From contig JAJPEQ010000006.1 of assembly GCA_021166775.1 (NCBI GenBank), forward strand, positions 124,001-188,000: 64,000 nt of DNA. The letters run 5' to 3'. The notes beneath the pieces are model-generated. The model had not been told where the DNA came from, did no database searches, and was given only the letters and a program-made list of their open reading frames with translations. Within the stretch, counting starts at the first letter, position 1; each line of letters starts with the position of its first letter. This stretch comes from Comamonas sp. (lineage in GTDB: Bacteria; Pseudomonadota; Gammaproteobacteria; Burkholderiales; Burkholderiaceae_C). This document shows, piece by piece, positions 17,408 through 26,715 of the stretch. The translations under genes and the position numbers were made by a program.

Positions 17408-18802
17408 ATGAGCAAACGGCCGCACAGTTGGTGCGTTGTGCTGGATCTGTGGCGCGCTCAGCGCGAGGGTCCGGCTGGGTTAGCGCGGCGACAGGAAAAC
17501 CGCCTCGCTGCTCTCGTGGCGCACGCGCGAAAGCTGTCGCGCTTCTACCAACACCTGTATCGCGATCTGCCCGCGGAACGTGCCACGCTGCGCGACCTGC
17601 CTGCGGTCACCAAGCGGGAGCTGATGGCCTCGTTCGACGACTGGGTGACGGACTCTCGCGTCACGCTGGCCGGTGTCGAAGCGTTCGTCGCCAACCCGGA
17701 CCTCATCGCCACGCCCTACTGCGGCGAGTACTTCGTTTGCACCAGCGCCGGGACCACCGGCCATCCGGGCCTGTTCGTATACGACCGGCGCGCCGTCGAC
17801 GCCTACCGGGCAATCTCCATCGGTCGCATAACGCCCGCATGGGCAGGAGCCCGCGGCCTGCTACGGATGACCCGCCGTGGATTCCGATGGGCAGCCGTGG
17901 TTGGCACGGGCGGCCACTATGCCGGCGCGGGATGGATGGAGCTGCAACGGCGACGCAACCCGTGGCTCTCGCACGCTTACCGCGTGTTCGCGGTGCGCCA
18001 ACCGCTCGCGGAACTCGTCACCGCACTCAACGCGTTCGCTCCAGCGATCTTGACCGCCTATCCAAGCGCGCTTGAACTGCTCGCTGAAGAACAGCTCGCA
18101 GGGCGGCTGCACCTGCACCCGGTTTTCGTGGAAATCGCCGGAGAATCCACGACGCTTGACGCCAGCGCACGGGCAGCGGCCGCTTTCGGGTGCCCAATTC
18201 GCAACGTGTACGCGGCGTCGGAGTTCCTTGTCATGGCCTTCAGTTGCCCGCATGACTGGCTGCACGTGAACAGTGACTGGGCAGTGCTGGAAGCCGTCGA
18301 CGAAGACCTCCGACCGACACCGCCCGGAGAACCGTCCCACACCGTGCTGCTGACGAACCTCGCCAATTTCGTGCAGCCGATCATTCGGTATGACCTCGGT
18401 GACTCCGTGCTCGTGCGGCCTGACCCATGCCCATGCGGCAGCCCGTTGCCGGCCATTCGGGTCGTCGGCCGGCGGGACGACATCCTGCGCTTCGCTGCCG
18501 CAGACGGCAAGAGCGTGAAAATCGTCCCGCTTGCCATCGGCGGTGTCGTGGACGAGACGCCCGGAGTGCACCGCAGCCAGCTCATCCAAACCGGGCCTTC
18601 GGCGATTCGCGTTCGACTCGAACGGAAACCCGGGGCGGATGAAGAGAAGGTATGGCGTGATGTTGCTGCGAGTCTGAGTGCCTACCTGGCACAGCAACGC
18701 GTCGCCAACGTTGAGATCGTCCGTGCGAACGAACCACCGGAACAGAGCGCCAGATTCGGAAAATTCCGCCAGGTGATCGCTGTTCCGCCGGCAGGTCCTT
18801 GA
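17408..18802 (+). CDS. PaaK/CapK-like adenylate-forming enzyme
   Basis: A 464-residue member of the phenylacetate-CoA ligase / CapK (coenzyme F390 synthetase-like) group. The ATP-binding loop is CTSAGTTGHPG (residues 111-121). Later signatures are TAYPSALELLAEEQ, NVYAASEF (the YxxxE-type adenylation motif) and YDLGDSV before a Cys-rich turn (PCPCGSPLP). Such enzymes activate a carboxylic acid as an AMP ester, sometimes passing it to CoA. The acid is unknown here. No partner genes are adjacent. It is flanked by an IS110 remnant and a long palindrome, which suggests acquisition. The N-terminal ATG has no strong ribosome site. Confidence 0.82.
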   Translation: MSKRPHSWCVVLDLWRAQREGPAGLARRQENRLAALVAHARKLSRFYQHLYRDLPAERATLRDLPAVTKRELMASFDDWVTDSRVTLAGVEAFVANPDLIATPYCGEYFVCTSAGTTGHPGLFVYDRRAVDAYRAISIGRITPAWAGARGLLRMTRRGFRWAAVVGTGGHYAGAGWMELQRRRNPWLSHAYRVFAVRQPLAELVTALNAFAPAILTAYPSALELLAEEQLAGRLHLHPVFVEIAGESTTLDASARAAAAFGCPIRNVYAASEFLVMAFSCPHDWLHVNSDWAVLEAVDEDLRPTPPGEPSHTVLLTNLANFVQPIIRYDLGDSVLVRPDPCPCGSPLPAIRVVGRRDDILRFAAADGKSVKIVPLAIGGVVDETPGVHRSQLIQTGPSAIRVRLERKPGADEEKVWRDVAASLSAYLAQQRVANVEIVRANEPPEQSARFGKFRQVIAVPPAGP

Positions 18803-18864
18803 GCACAAGTCACGGTGCTGATACCTGGCCTCTCGTTCAAACGGACCTCTGACGGCGCCGCTCA

Positions 18865-18914
18865 AGAACTTGTCCGTAAATTATTTGGTGTCAAATAATT
18901 TACGGACAAGTTCT
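18865..18914. repeat. 50-bp AT-rich perfect palindrome (23-bp arms, GTGT loop)
   Basis: Left arm 18865-18887 begins AGAACTTGTCCGTAAATTAT. The right arm 18892-18914 is its exact reverse complement, and the four loop bases are GTGT. The core is far richer in A and T than its surroundings. It could be a folded terminator for the PaaK-like gene, although no T-run follows, or two abutted terminal repeats of a mobile element. The rest of the 302-bp stretch from 18803 to 19104 holds nothing else I can identify. Confidence 0.85.
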
Positions 18915-19104
18915 AAGTCACACGCCAGGGCGCAGCCGCCCCACCCAACGAAGACAAAGCGAATGAAGGCTCTTGCGACGTCGGTTCTGCCCCCCTCTCG
19001 GCCGCCTCCATGCAAACGGCGCTTGCAGAAGATGCCGCCCGCCGACCGGCTTCGATGACCCTCCGGGTCCCGATCATCGCGGTCTTTGCTTCAGCAGGTT
19101 TTTC

Positions 19105-19623
19105 ATGTTCAACACGACCCAGCTCATCGCCCAACAGGCCGACATCACCACGCTGGCGGTCGATGCCATCGTGAACGCCGCCAATACCACACTGCTGGGC
19201 GGTGGCGGCGTAGATGGCGCGATTCACCGCGCGGCGGGGCCTGAGCTGCTCGCGGCATGTCGGCTGCTGGGCGGCTGCCCCACAGGGCAGGCCAGGATGA
19301 CGCCGGGTTTCAGACTGCCCGCGCGGTTCGTGATCCACACCGTGGGGCCGATCTGGCACGGAGGCACGCACGGCGAGGCGCAGCTCCTCGCGCAGTGCTA
19401 CGTGAATTCGCTGACGCTGGCGGAAGAAGCCGATCTACACTCAGTCGCCTTTCCCGCGATCAGCACCGGGGTGTACGGCTACCCCAAGGCGCAAGCGGTG
19501 GAGATCGCGGTGGGCACCGTGGCGACGCACACCGCGCGCAGTGCGCGGCCAGTGATCTTCTGCTGCTTCAGCGCGGGTGATCTGGCGCTGTACGAAGCGG
19601 CGCTGGCGCGCCTGCGGGCGTAG
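19105..19623 (+). CDS. macrodomain protein (O-acetyl-ADP-ribose deacetylase type)
   Basis: A 172-residue single macrodomain of the YmdB/MacroD class. The ADP-ribose loop is [18 protein letters not shown] (residues 24-41) and the diphosphate loop is [13 protein letters not shown]. Family members hydrolyse O-acetyl-ADP-ribose or remove mono-ADP-ribose from proteins and nucleic acids. It is cytosolic, with no signal sequence. The EcsC-family gene starts 14 bp after its stop, so the two are probably one transcript. Confidence 0.93.
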   Translation: MFNTTQLIAQQADITTLAVDAIVNAANTTLLGGGGVDGAIHRAAGPELLAACRLLGGCPTGQARMTPGFRLPARFVIHTVGPIWHGGTHGEAQLLAQCYVNSLTLAEEADLHSVAFPAISTGVYGYPKAQAVEIAVGTVATHTARSARPVIFCCFSAGDLALYEAALARLRA

Positions 19624-19637
19624 CGCCCGGGCAAGGC

Positions 19638-20444
19638 ATGCAAACCATGACACGCGATATCTCCGACGAAGACCGCGGCGCGCTGCAGGCCGCCAAGGCA
19701 CTGCTGGAAAACCCCGGCTTCACCGCGCGCGTGACGAATTTCATCGGCAAGCCGATCGAGGACGGCATCGCGCGGCTGCCCGCGAACTGGAGCGGTGCGA
19801 TCGACAAGGCGACGCGGCTGGCGCTGACCAAGGCGGCGGACACGGCGCTGTTCACCCTGACCGACCGGCCTGGGCTTTCGGCATCGAGCCGCTGGCACAA
19901 GCTGGCGGTCTCGGTCACCGGCGGCGTGGGTGGGGCGTTCGGCTGGGCGGGACTGGCGCTGGAGCTGCCGGTCTCCACCACGCTGATGCTGCGCTCGATA
20001 GCCGACATCGCGCGCAGCGAGGGCGAATCGGTGGCCGCCGCGCCCACACGCCTGGCCTGCCTTTCGGTGCTGGCGCTGGGCGGGAGCAGCCGCAGCGACG
20101 ATGGCACCGATTCAGGCTACTACGCGGTGCGCGCGGCGCTGGCGCAGGCGGTGTCGGATGCCGCGCAATACCTGGCGCAGTCGGCCGGGGCGAACGCAAG
20201 CGCACCCGTGCTGGCGCGGCTGATCTCGGCGGTGGCCAAGCGCTTTGGCGTGCAGGTGGGCGAAAAGGCCGCCGCCGAGGCTCTCCCCCTCGTGGGCGCG
20301 GTGGGCGGCGCCACCATCAACCTGCTGTTCATCGATCACTTTCAGGACATGGCGCGCGGGCACTTCACGGTACGCCGGCTGGAGCGCCGGTATGGCGAAG
20401 AGGCCGTGCAAGCGCTGTACGCGACGCTGCCTGCGGCTCGGTGA
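19638..20444 (+). CDS. EcsC family protein
   Basis: A 268-residue protein recognised as EcsC-like by the pattern WHKLAVSVTGGVGGAFGWAG, PVSTTLMLRSIADIARSEGE and the C-terminal GGATINLLFIDHFQDMARGHF. Two Gly/Ala-rich hydrophobic segments (near residues 90-115 and 215-235) suggest membrane association. EcsC was named from a Bacillus ABC transporter locus, and its molecular role is not established. Here no ABC transporter is nearby; the gene follows a macrodomain gene after 14 bp. It converges on the SDR gene. Confidence 0.85.
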   Translation: MQTMTRDISDEDRGALQAAKALLENPGFTARVTNFIGKPIEDGIARLPANWSGAIDKATRLALTKAADTALFTLTDRPGLSASSRWHKLAVSVTGGVGGAFGWAGLALELPVSTTLMLRSIADIARSEGESVAAAPTRLACLSVLALGGSSRSDDGTDSGYYAVRAALAQAVSDAAQYLAQSAGANASAPVLARLISAVAKRFGVQVGEKAAAEALPLVGAVGGATINLLFIDHFQDMARGHFTVRRLERRYGEEAVQALYATLPAAR

Positions 20445-20452
20445 GCGGGCGC

Positions 20453-21298
20453 TCAAACGTCGTAGTCGGTACGCAAGCCCTCGGGCGCCCAGCGCTCGAT
20501 GTCCGCGAGCTTGGCCTTCAGGCGCCGCGTTCCCATCTCCACGGCGCGCGCGCCCAGCGCGATGTTGCGCGGCGGCTGCGCGTGCTCGCTGAGCTCCAGG
20601 ATCAGCGCGGCGGCGCGCTGCGGGTCGCCGGGTTGCTTGCCGCTGTGGCCCTCGGTCTGGCGCATGCGCGCGGTGACGACGTCGTCGTAGTCGGCGATGC
20701 GGCTCGGCGTGCGGTGCAGTGAGCGCCCGGCCCAGTCGGTGCGAAACGGCCCGGGTTCGATGCAGGTGACACGGATGCCCAGCGGGTTGCACTCCACCGC
20801 CAGCGAATCGGACCAGCCCTCGACCGCGTGCTTGCTGGCCGCGTAGTAGCCCGAGGCGGCGAAGCCTGAGATACCGGCCAGCGAGGTGATGTTGAACACG
20901 TGGCCGCGGCGCTGGCGCCGCATGAGGGGCAGCACCGCGCGCGTGAGGGCGAACAGGCCGAACACGTTGGCGTCGAACAGCGCGCGGATTTCCGCTTCGT
21001 CGCCCTCCTCCACCGAGGACTGGTAGCCGTAGCCCGCATTGTTCAGCAGCACGTCGATGCCGCCGAAACGCGCCTCGGCGGCCGCCACCGCGGCGGTGAT
21101 CTGCTGCGGCTGCGTCACGTCCAGCGCCAGCGCGAGCGACGTGTCGGGGTGGCTCTGTGCCAGCGTCGCGATGCTGCCGAGCCCGCGCGCCGTGACCACG
21201 GCACGCCAGCCGCGCGCGAGCACCTGCTCGGCCACGGCACGCCCGAACCCGGTCGAGCAGCCGGTGATGAACCAGATGGGAGTCGTGTGGGTAGCCAT
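20453..21298 (-). CDS. short-chain dehydrogenase/reductase
   Basis: A 281-residue classical SDR. It has the cofactor loop TGCSTGFG (residues 12-19), NNAG at 86-89 and the catalytic S139, Y152 and K156 (YAASK). The absence of an acidic residue and the presence of TARGLG after the second strand are compatible with NADP(H), but this is inference. The substrate is unknown. The ATG at 21298 gives a standard N-terminus, whereas the longer frame to 21343 adds a non-homologous leader. Confidence 0.9.
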   Translation of the reverse strand: MATHTTPIWFITGCSTGFGRAVAEQVLARGWRAVVTARGLGSIATLAQSHPDTSLALALDVTQPQQITAAVAAAEARFGGIDVLLNNAGYGYQSSVEEGDEAEIRALFDANVFGLFALTRAVLPLMRRQRRGHVFNITSLAGISGFAASGYYAASKHAVEGWSDSLAVECNPLGIRVTCIEPGPFRTDWAGRSLHRTPSRIADYDDVVTARMRQTEGHSGKQPGDPQRAAALILELSEHAQPPRNIALGARAVEMGTRRLKAKLADIERWAPEGLRTDYDV

Positions 21299-21415
21299 GG
21301 CCTGAGGTCCTCGTGTCAGTGCGATACACCGCAATGCTCGCACCCGTGCGGCGCCAGGTCAAACGACCCGACGGCAAGCACCGTACCCCGCTCAGCCATT
21401 GCGTGCGCGACTGAC

Positions 21416-21802
21416 TCAGCGCTGCCCGCCGCGTCGGCCGTCAAGCGCGCAGGCACCGCCGCCAGCCACCGCCAGGTACAGGAAGATGAAGCAGAAGAGC
21501 GCAGCCGATTCGCCCTTGTTCTGCAGCGGCAGCCAGAAGTTGGCCGCCGAGGCATGCGCCATGAAATAGGCGAACGCCATCTCGCCCGAGAGGATGAAGG
21601 CCACCGGCCGCACGAACAGGCCCAGGATCAGCAGCGTGCTGCCGATCAGCTCCAGCCACATGGCAATGCCGGGCAGCGAGCCCCAGGCCACGCCGCCAGA
21701 GAATTTCATCCAGCCATGCAGCAGGAACATGTAGGCCGTCGTCAGGCGCAGCAGCGCGAGCACGTAGGGGCGCAGACGGGCCGTTGTGGTTGCTATGGAC
21801 AT
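21416..21802 (-). CDS. DoxX family membrane protein
   Basis: A 128-residue four-helix inner-membrane protein of the DoxX/DoxD-like family. The pattern is LRLTTAYMFLLHGWMKF, then GSLPGIAMWLELIGSTLLIL, GLFVRPVAFILSGEMAFAYF and a last helix near FCFIFLYLAVAGGG. Family members are linked to redox stress or quinone-related processes, but the reaction is unknown in most bacteria. The ATG at 21802 fits the helix start; the frame to 21850 adds a basic leader without a ribosome site. The 97 bp to the next gene hold nothing notable. Confidence 0.9.
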   Translation of the reverse strand: MSIATTTARLRPYVLALLRLTTAYMFLLHGWMKFSGGVAWGSLPGIAMWLELIGSTLLILGLFVRPVAFILSGEMAFAYFMAHASAANFWLPLQNKGESAALFCFIFLYLAVAGGGACALDGRRGGQR

Positions 21803-21899
21803 GAGGAGAACCTTTCGTGATGTTTCAACGCTGTGGGTCACGCGCGGCATGTCGGCGGCGGAGCACGGCCTTGCCGCGCTCGATCGGCACTGTAAGCGC

Positions 21900-22679
21900 T
21901 TATGCGCGAGTCTGCAGGGCCGCGCTCGCGTGCAGGCAGATGGCGGCCGCGGCCGCCACGTTCAGCGATTCTTCCCCGCCCGGCTGGGCGATGCGGATGT
22001 GCGCGGCCGCGCGCGCCTGCAGCGCGGGGCTCACGCCCTGCCCTTCGTGCCCCAGCAGCCAGCCGCAGGGCCAGGGCAGGCGCGCGCGGTGCAGCCACTC
22101 GCCCTGGTGCGAGCTCGTGGCCAGCAGCGGCACGACCAGGCCCTGCAGATCGGATTCGCTCAGGCCTTCCACCAGCCGCAGGCCGAAGTGCGCGCCCATG
22201 CCCGCGCGCAGCACCTTGGGTGACCACAGCAGCGCCGTGCCCTTGAGCGCCGCCACCTGCGTGAAACCGAAGGCCGCGCTGCTGCGCAGGATGGAGCCGA
22301 CGTTGCCCGCATCCTGCACGCGGTCGAGCACGACGGTGGGCGCATCGGGCAGCAGGCCGGGCAGCTCGGGCAGCGCGACCACGCAGCCCATGCCCTCGGG
22401 CGATTCGAGCGCGGTGAACTCGCGCCAGAGCTTGTCCGCCACAACCACGGTTTTGATAGCTTCTCGCGCTTGGCTGGCGGGCGTTTGAGGCCAAAATGAT
22501 TCTGAAAACACCGCCAGCTCGGGCCGCAGGCCGCGCGCGCGCAGCGCGCCGTACAAGTGCTCGCCCTCCAGCCAGACGCGGCCCTGCCTGCGGTAGGCGC
22601 CGCTCTCGTGCGCGAGGCGCCTGAGTTGCTTGACGAGCGGGTTGTCGCGCGACGCGATGAAGGTGGGCTCTGCGTGCAT
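21900..22679 (-). CDS. TrmH/SpoU-family RNA 2'-O-methyltransferase
   Basis: A 259-residue SPOUT enzyme with an N-terminal substrate-binding domain (NPLVKQLRRLAHESGAYRR) and the knotted SAM-binding domain. Motif 1 is DRVQDAGNVGSILRSSAAFG, motif 2 is LGHEGQGVSP, and motif 3 is EESLNVAAAAAICL. It probably methylates a ribose in rRNA or tRNA, but the target cannot be read from sequence. Residues around QAREAIKT are encoded by a dispersed DNA repeat. It follows rnhB after 4 bp. Confidence 0.9.
   Translation of the reverse strand: MHAEPTFIASRDNPLVKQLRRLAHESGAYRRQGRVWLEGEHLYGALRARGLRPELAVFSESFWPQTPASQAREAIKTVVVADKLWREFTALESPEGMGCVVALPELPGLLPDAPTVVLDRVQDAGNVGSILRSSAAFGFTQVAALKGTALLWSPKVLRAGMGAHFGLRLVEGLSESDLQGLVVPLLATSSHQGEWLHRARLPWPCGWLLGHEGQGVSPALQARAAAHIRIAQPGGEESLNVAAAAAICLHASAALQTRA
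22451..22508 (+). repeat. dispersed ~50-bp repeat, copy 3 (inside the trmH-like gene)
   Basis: It reads TTTTGATAGCTTCTCGCGCT, then TGGCTGGCGGGCGTTTGAGG, then CCAAAATGATTCTGAAAA. In the antisense coding frame it gives SQAREAIKT. The same AREAI-type peptide is encoded by the copies in lpxB and waaA. Confidence 0.7.
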
Positions 22680-22683
22680 CGCG

Positions 22684-23322
22684 CTATTGTCCGCCGCCGT
22701 GCAGCGCGATGGCCCGCGCCACGGGCGCGAACGAGCGCCGGTGCTCGGGGCATGGCCCCCACTCGCCCAGGGCCGCCAGGTGTTCGGCCGTGCCGTAGCC
22801 CTTGTGGCGGTCGAACCCGTAGTGCGGGTAGCGCTCGTGCAATCGAAGGCACCAGTGATCGCGCGTGACCTTGGCGAGGATGGAGGCCGCCGAGATCGCG
22901 GGCACCTTCGCGTCGCCCTTGACAATGGCTTCGGCCGCGATGGCGAGCCGGGGCAGGCGGTTGCCATCGACGAGCACGCGCCCGGGCTGCACAGCGAGGC
23001 CCTCGACGGCGCGGCGCATCGCCAGCATCGTCGCCTGCAGGATGTTGAGGCGGTCGATCTCCTCGCGGCTGGCCTCGGCCACGCAGCGGGCCAGGGCGCG
23101 CTGCTGGATCAACGCGAACAAGGCCTCGCGCCGCTGGGCCGTGAGCTGCTTGGAATCGGCCAGGCCCGCGATGGGGTGCGCCGGGTCGAGGATGACGGCG
23201 GCCGCCACCACCGGCCCCGCGAGCGGCCCGCGCCCGGCTTCGTCCACGCCGGCGACGAGCACGGCGGCTTGCGCGCTCCAGTCGAATGCCGCCTGTTCAG
23301 GCCAGAAGCTGTGCGACGGCAT
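22684..23322 (-). CDS. rnhB: ribonuclease HII
   Basis: RnhB cuts the RNA strand of RNA-DNA hybrids and starts removal of misincorporated ribonucleotides. The 212-residue protein has the type 2 RNase H motif [14 protein letters not shown] (D27, E28), VLVDGN with a further catalytic Asp, and the C-terminal [12 protein letters not shown]. The ATG at 23322 overlaps the end of lpxB by 26 bp; this lpxB-rnhB order is common in proteobacteria. Confidence 0.96.
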   Translation of the reverse strand: MPSHSFWPEQAAFDWSAQAAVLVAGVDEAGRGPLAGPVVAAAVILDPAHPIAGLADSKQLTAQRREALFALIQQRALARCVAEASREEIDRLNILQATMLAMRRAVEGLAVQPGRVLVDGNRLPRLAIAAEAIVKGDAKVPAISAASILAKVTRDHWCLRLHERYPHYGFDRHKGYGTAEHLAALGEWGPCPEHRRSFAPVARAIALHGGGQ

Positions 23323-24439
23323 CGGCGGCGAGTGTGGAGGTATCGCGGCGCAGGCTCTCGTGCAGCACGGCAAAGCGCTGCTGCACCTGTTGCACCGCTT
23401 CGGGCGCATCGAACCATTTCAGCACCGCATCGGCGAGCGCGCGCGGCGTGGCCGCGTCCTGCAGCAGCTCGGGCACGATGAAGTCGCGGCTCAGGACGTT
23501 GGGCAAACCCACCCAGGGCTGCAGCTGCTTGCGCCGCATCAGGCGCCAGCTCCACGGGTGCATGCGGTAGGCGATGACCATGGGGCGCTTGAAGAGCGCG
23601 GCCTCCAGCGTGGCGGTGCCGCTGGCGATCAGCGTCACGTTGCACGCGGCGAGCACCTCGTGCGAGCGGCCGGTGACGATGTGCACCCGCCCCGACACCC
23701 CGGCATCGCGCGCCGCCGCTTCGATGCGTGCGCGCAAGGCAGGCACGGCAGGAACCACGATTTTGATAGTCTGCCGCGCTTGCTGCACAAGCGCTGCGGC
23801 CTGAAAGAACACAGATGCCAGATACGCCACCTCGGCGCGGCGGCTGCCGGGCAGCACGGCCAGCACCTCGTCGTGCGGCGCCAGGCCCAGCCGCGCGCGG
23901 GCACCGTCGCGGTCGGGGGCCAGGGGAATGACGCTGGCGAGCGGGTGGCCCACGAACGTGGCCGCGATGTCGTGGCGCGCCAGCAGCTCGGGCTCGAACG
24001 GGAACAGGCACAGCACGTGATCGGCGGCGGCGCGGATCTTCACCACCCGCTCCGGCCGCCAGGCCCAGATCGAAGGGCAGACGAAGTGCGCCGTCTTGAT
24101 GCCCGCCGCACGCAGGCGCGCTTCCAGGCCCAGGTTGAAGTCCGGCGCGTCCACGCCGACAAACACATCGGGCCTTTGCCGCAGCAGGCGTGCGCGCAAC
24201 TGACGGCGCATGCGCACGATGCCCGCCAGACGCACGAGGAGTTCCGCGCTGTAGCCATGCACCGCCAGGCGCTCGCTCTCCCACCAGGCGTCAAAACCCT
24301 GCTCGGCCATGCGCGCGCCGCCGATGCCAAAGCTCGCCAGGTCCGGCCAGCGGGCCTTCAGGCCATCGAGCAGCAAGCCCGCGAGCAGGTCGCCCGAGGT
24401 TTCGCCCGCCACCATGGCCACGCGGGGCGCGTCGGTCAT
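23297..24439 (-). CDS. lpxB: lipid-A-disaccharide synthase
   Basis: LpxB joins UDP-2,3-diacylglucosamine and lipid X to form the lipid A disaccharide at the inner membrane. The 380-residue protein has [41 protein letters not shown] and the nucleotide-binding LPGSRRAEV, all in the usual order. The segment [13 protein letters not shown] after it is encoded by a dispersed repeat copy, yet it keeps the family length. It ends inside rnhB. lpxA ends five bases before its ATG. Confidence 0.97.
   Translation of the reverse strand: MTDAPRVAMVAGETSGDLLAGLLLDGLKARWPDLASFGIGGARMAEQGFDAWWESERLAVHGYSAELLVRLAGIVRMRRQLRARLLRQRPDVFVGVDAPDFNLGLEARLRAAGIKTAHFVCPSIWAWRPERVVKIRAAADHVLCLFPFEPELLARHDIAATFVGHPLASVIPLAPDRDGARARLGLAPHDEVLAVLPGSRRAEVAYLASVFFQAAALVQQARQTIKIVVPAVPALRARIEAAARDAGVSGRVHIVTGRSHEVLAACNVTLIASGTATLEAALFKRPMVIAYRMHPWSWRLMRRKQLQPWVGLPNVLSRDFIVPELLQDAATPRALADAVLKWFDAPEAVQQVQQRFAVLHESLRRDTSTLAADAVAQLLA
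23761..23812 (+). repeat. dispersed ~50-bp repeat, copy 4 (inside lpxB)
   Basis: It reads TTTTGATAGTCTGCCGCGCT, then TGCTGCACAAGCGCTGCGGC, then CTGAAAGAACAC. The inner CGCTTG and CAAGCG halves form a short inverted repeat. In the lpxB frame it gives QARQTIKIV. Confidence 0.7.
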
Positions 24440-24444
24440 CGCGG

Positions 24445-25239
24445 TCAGCGCACGATGCCGCGCGTGGCGCCGCGCAGGAAGCCGCCGAGCAGCACGAGGT
24501 CGTCCTCGGAATCGGGGTGGCTCTCGGCCAGCTCGTCAATCTGCGTGATCGCGGCGGCGAGCGTGAGCCCCTCGCGGTAGAGCACGCGGTAGGCCTGCTT
24601 GAGCGCGGCGATGCGCTCGGCCGAAAAGCCGCGCCGGCGCAGCCCCTCGACGTTGAGGCCGCGCACCGCGAGCGGGTGGCCGTCGACCATCATGAAGGGC
24701 GGCACGTCCTGCGCGATGTGACTGCCGAAACCCGCCATCGCGTGCGCGCCGATATGCGTGAACTGGTGCACGCCGGTGAGGCCGCCGACGATGGCCCAGT
24801 CGCCCACGTGCACGTGGCCCGCGAGCGTCGCGTTGTTCGCGAGGATGGTCTGGTTGCCCACCACGCAGTCGTGCGCGATGTGCACGTAGGCCATGATCCA
24901 GTTGTCGTCACCAATGGTGGTCACACCCCGATCCTGCGCGGTGCCGATGTTGAAGGTGCAGAACTCGCGAATGGTGTTGCGCGCGCCGATTTCAAGGCGC
25001 GTCGCCTCGCCCGCGTACTTCTTGTCCTGCGGCACGGCGCCGAGCGACGCGAACTGAAAGATGGTGCAGTCTTCACCTATGCGGGTGTCGCCCTCGATCA
25101 CGCAGTGCGCGGCGATGCGCGTGCGCGCGCCGACCTTCACCCGCGCTCCGATGATGGTGTAGGGCCCGACGCTCACGCCCGCGCCCAGCTCGGCGCCGCG
25201 TTCGATGATCGCCGTCGGGTGAACGAGGCTCACGCTCAC
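24445..25239 (-). CDS. lpxA: acyl-ACP--UDP-N-acetylglucosamine O-acyltransferase
   Basis: LpxA puts the first 3-hydroxyacyl chain on UDP-GlcNAc and so starts lipid A synthesis. The 264-residue protein is a left-handed beta-helix with hexapeptide repeats throughout (for example [14 protein letters not shown]). It carries the active-site region [20 protein letters not shown], whose His is the general base. The GTG at 25239 overlaps the fabZ stop as GTGA and gives the usual length (262 in E. coli); a second GTG two codons on is possible. Confidence 0.96.
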   Translation of the reverse strand: MSVSLVHPTAIIERGAELGAGVSVGPYTIIGARVKVGARTRIAAHCVIEGDTRIGEDCTIFQFASLGAVPQDKKYAGEATRLEIGARNTIREFCTFNIGTAQDRGVTTIGDDNWIMAYVHIAHDCVVGNQTILANNATLAGHVHVGDWAIVGGLTGVHQFTHIGAHAMAGFGSHIAQDVPPFMMVDGHPLAVRGLNVEGLRRRGFSAERIAALKQAYRVLYREGLTLAAAITQIDELAESHPDSEDDLVLLGGFLRGATRGIVR

Positions 25240-25691
25240 TTGCCCGTGTCGTCGCCCAGGTGGCGCATGGTGCACATGAGCTGTGCCTCGGCCGCCACTT
25301 CCTCGCCCACGCGGCCCACGCCGTTGAACTTCCACATGCCGCCGCGCACGCGGTCGATGGTGATGTCCAGAATCAGCTGGTCGCCCGGCACGACGGGGTG
25401 CTTGAAGCGCGCGCCGTCGATGCCGACGAAGTAGTAGATGTTGTTCTCGTCCGGCACCTGCCCCATGGCGTCGAACGCCAGCAGGCCCGCGGCCTGCGCC
25501 AGCGCTTCAAGGATGAGTACGCCGGGCATGACCGGGCGCCCCGGAAAGTGCCCGGTGAAAAACGGCTCGTTGAACGTGACGTTCTTGACGGCGCGTATGC
25601 GCTGATTGCGCTCGAGCTCGACCACCTTGTCCACCAGCAAAAAAGGATAGCGGTGCGGCAATTGTTTGAGGATGTATTGGATGTCCATCAT
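25236..25691 (-). CDS. fabZ: 3-hydroxyacyl-ACP dehydratase
   Basis: FabZ removes water from 3-hydroxyacyl-ACP in fatty acid elongation and competes with LpxA/LpxD for the same substrate, which is why it sits among lpx genes. The 151-residue hot-dog-fold protein has [31 protein letters not shown] (catalytic His and Glu) and FKHPVVPGD. Its start (ATGATG) overlaps the lpxD stop, and its stop overlaps the lpxA start. Confidence 0.97.
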   Translation of the reverse strand: MMDIQYILKQLPHRYPFLLVDKVVELERNQRIRAVKNVTFNEPFFTGHFPGRPVMPGVLILEALAQAAGLLAFDAMGQVPDENNIYYFVGIDGARFKHPVVPGDQLILDITIDRVRGGMWKFNGVGRVGEEVAAEAQLMCTMRHLGDDTGK

Positions 25692-26689
25692 GGTTTTCGG
25701 GCTCTGGAATCGTCCTGCAATTGTTGTTCAAGGGCCTTGACGCGCTCGCGCAGCTGATAGAGCTTGCGCAAGGTGGCCGCGTTTTTTTCCCAAGCCGCAT
25801 TGTCGTCCATGGGGAAGGCGCCCGTGATGTGGCGCCCGGACTCGGTGATCGAGCGCGTCACCAGCGTCGTGGCGGAGATGTGCGTGCGCTCGGCAATCGT
25901 CAGATGCCCGACGATGGATACCGCCCCCGCGATCGTGCAGTGCGCGCCGATGCGCGTGCTGCCCGCGATGGCCGTGCAGCCCGCGATGGCCGTGTGGTGG
26001 CCGATGTGTACGTTGTGCGCGATCTGGATCAGGTTGTCGAGCTTGACGCCATCCTCGATCACCGTGTCGTCGAGCGCCCCCCGGTCGATGCAGGTGTTGG
26101 CGCCGATCTCCACGTCGTCGCCTATCGCCACGGCGCCAAGCTGCTCGATCTTGATCCAGGCACCACGCTCGGGCGCAAAACCGAAGCCGTCGGCGCCGAT
26201 CACCACGCCCGGATGGATGATGCAGCGCGCGCCCACGCGGCAACGCTCACCTACCGTGACGCGGGATTTGAGCACCGTGTGCTCGCCGATCACCGCGCCG
26301 CGCTCAATCACGCACAGGGGCCCGATGCTGGCGCTGGCGGCGACCTGCGCCTGCGGGTGCACCTGGGCACTCGGGTGCACACCCGCCGCCGCGTGCAGGC
26401 CGTGCGCGCGCGCCCACAGCTGCGTGGCGCGCGCAAAGTAGGTATAGGGGTCGTCGGTGACGATGCAGGCGCCGCGCTGCAGGGCCTGCTCGCGCAGGGG
26501 CGGCCCGACGATCACGCAGGCGGCCCGGCTGGCGGCCAGCTGCGCCACGTAGCGCGGATTGTTCAGAAAGGAGAGATCGGCCGCGCCCGCCGTCTGCAGC
26601 GGCGCGATACGCTCGATCAGCGTGTCGCGCTCGCCACCTTCGAGGCGGCCGCCCAGGGCGTCAACGATGGCACCCAGGTGCAAGCTCAC
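25688..26689 (-). CDS. lpxD: UDP-3-O-(3-hydroxyacyl)glucosamine N-acyltransferase
   Basis: LpxD adds the second 3-hydroxyacyl chain, on nitrogen, to the lipid A precursor. The 333-residue protein has an N-terminal uridine-binding domain ([19 protein letters not shown]), a beta-helix of hexapeptide repeats (residues ~105-300) and a C-terminal helix ([15 protein letters not shown]). The conserved [16 protein letters not shown] contains the catalytic His. It stands 26 bp after skp in the bamA-skp-lpxD-fabZ-lpxA-lpxB order. Confidence 0.96.
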   Translation of the reverse strand: MSLHLGAIVDALGGRLEGGERDTLIERIAPLQTAGAADLSFLNNPRYVAQLAASRAACVIVGPPLREQALQRGACIVTDDPYTYFARATQLWARAHGLHAAAGVHPSAQVHPQAQVAASASIGPLCVIERGAVIGEHTVLKSRVTVGERCRVGARCIIHPGVVIGADGFGFAPERGAWIKIEQLGAVAIGDDVEIGANTCIDRGALDDTVIEDGVKLDNLIQIAHNVHIGHHTAIAGCTAIAGSTRIGAHCTIAGAVSIVGHLTIAERTHISATTLVTRSITESGRHITGAFPMDDNAAWEKNAATLRKLYQLRERVKALEQQLQDDSRARKP

Positions 26690-26715
26690 CTCAGGTCCTC
26701 GTCAGAACCTGCCGC

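Noticed and set aside
18870-19058. A 62-codon frame between the palindrome and the macrodomain gene
   Set aside because: Its start lies within the palindrome and its translation is low-complexity, with no recognisable feature.
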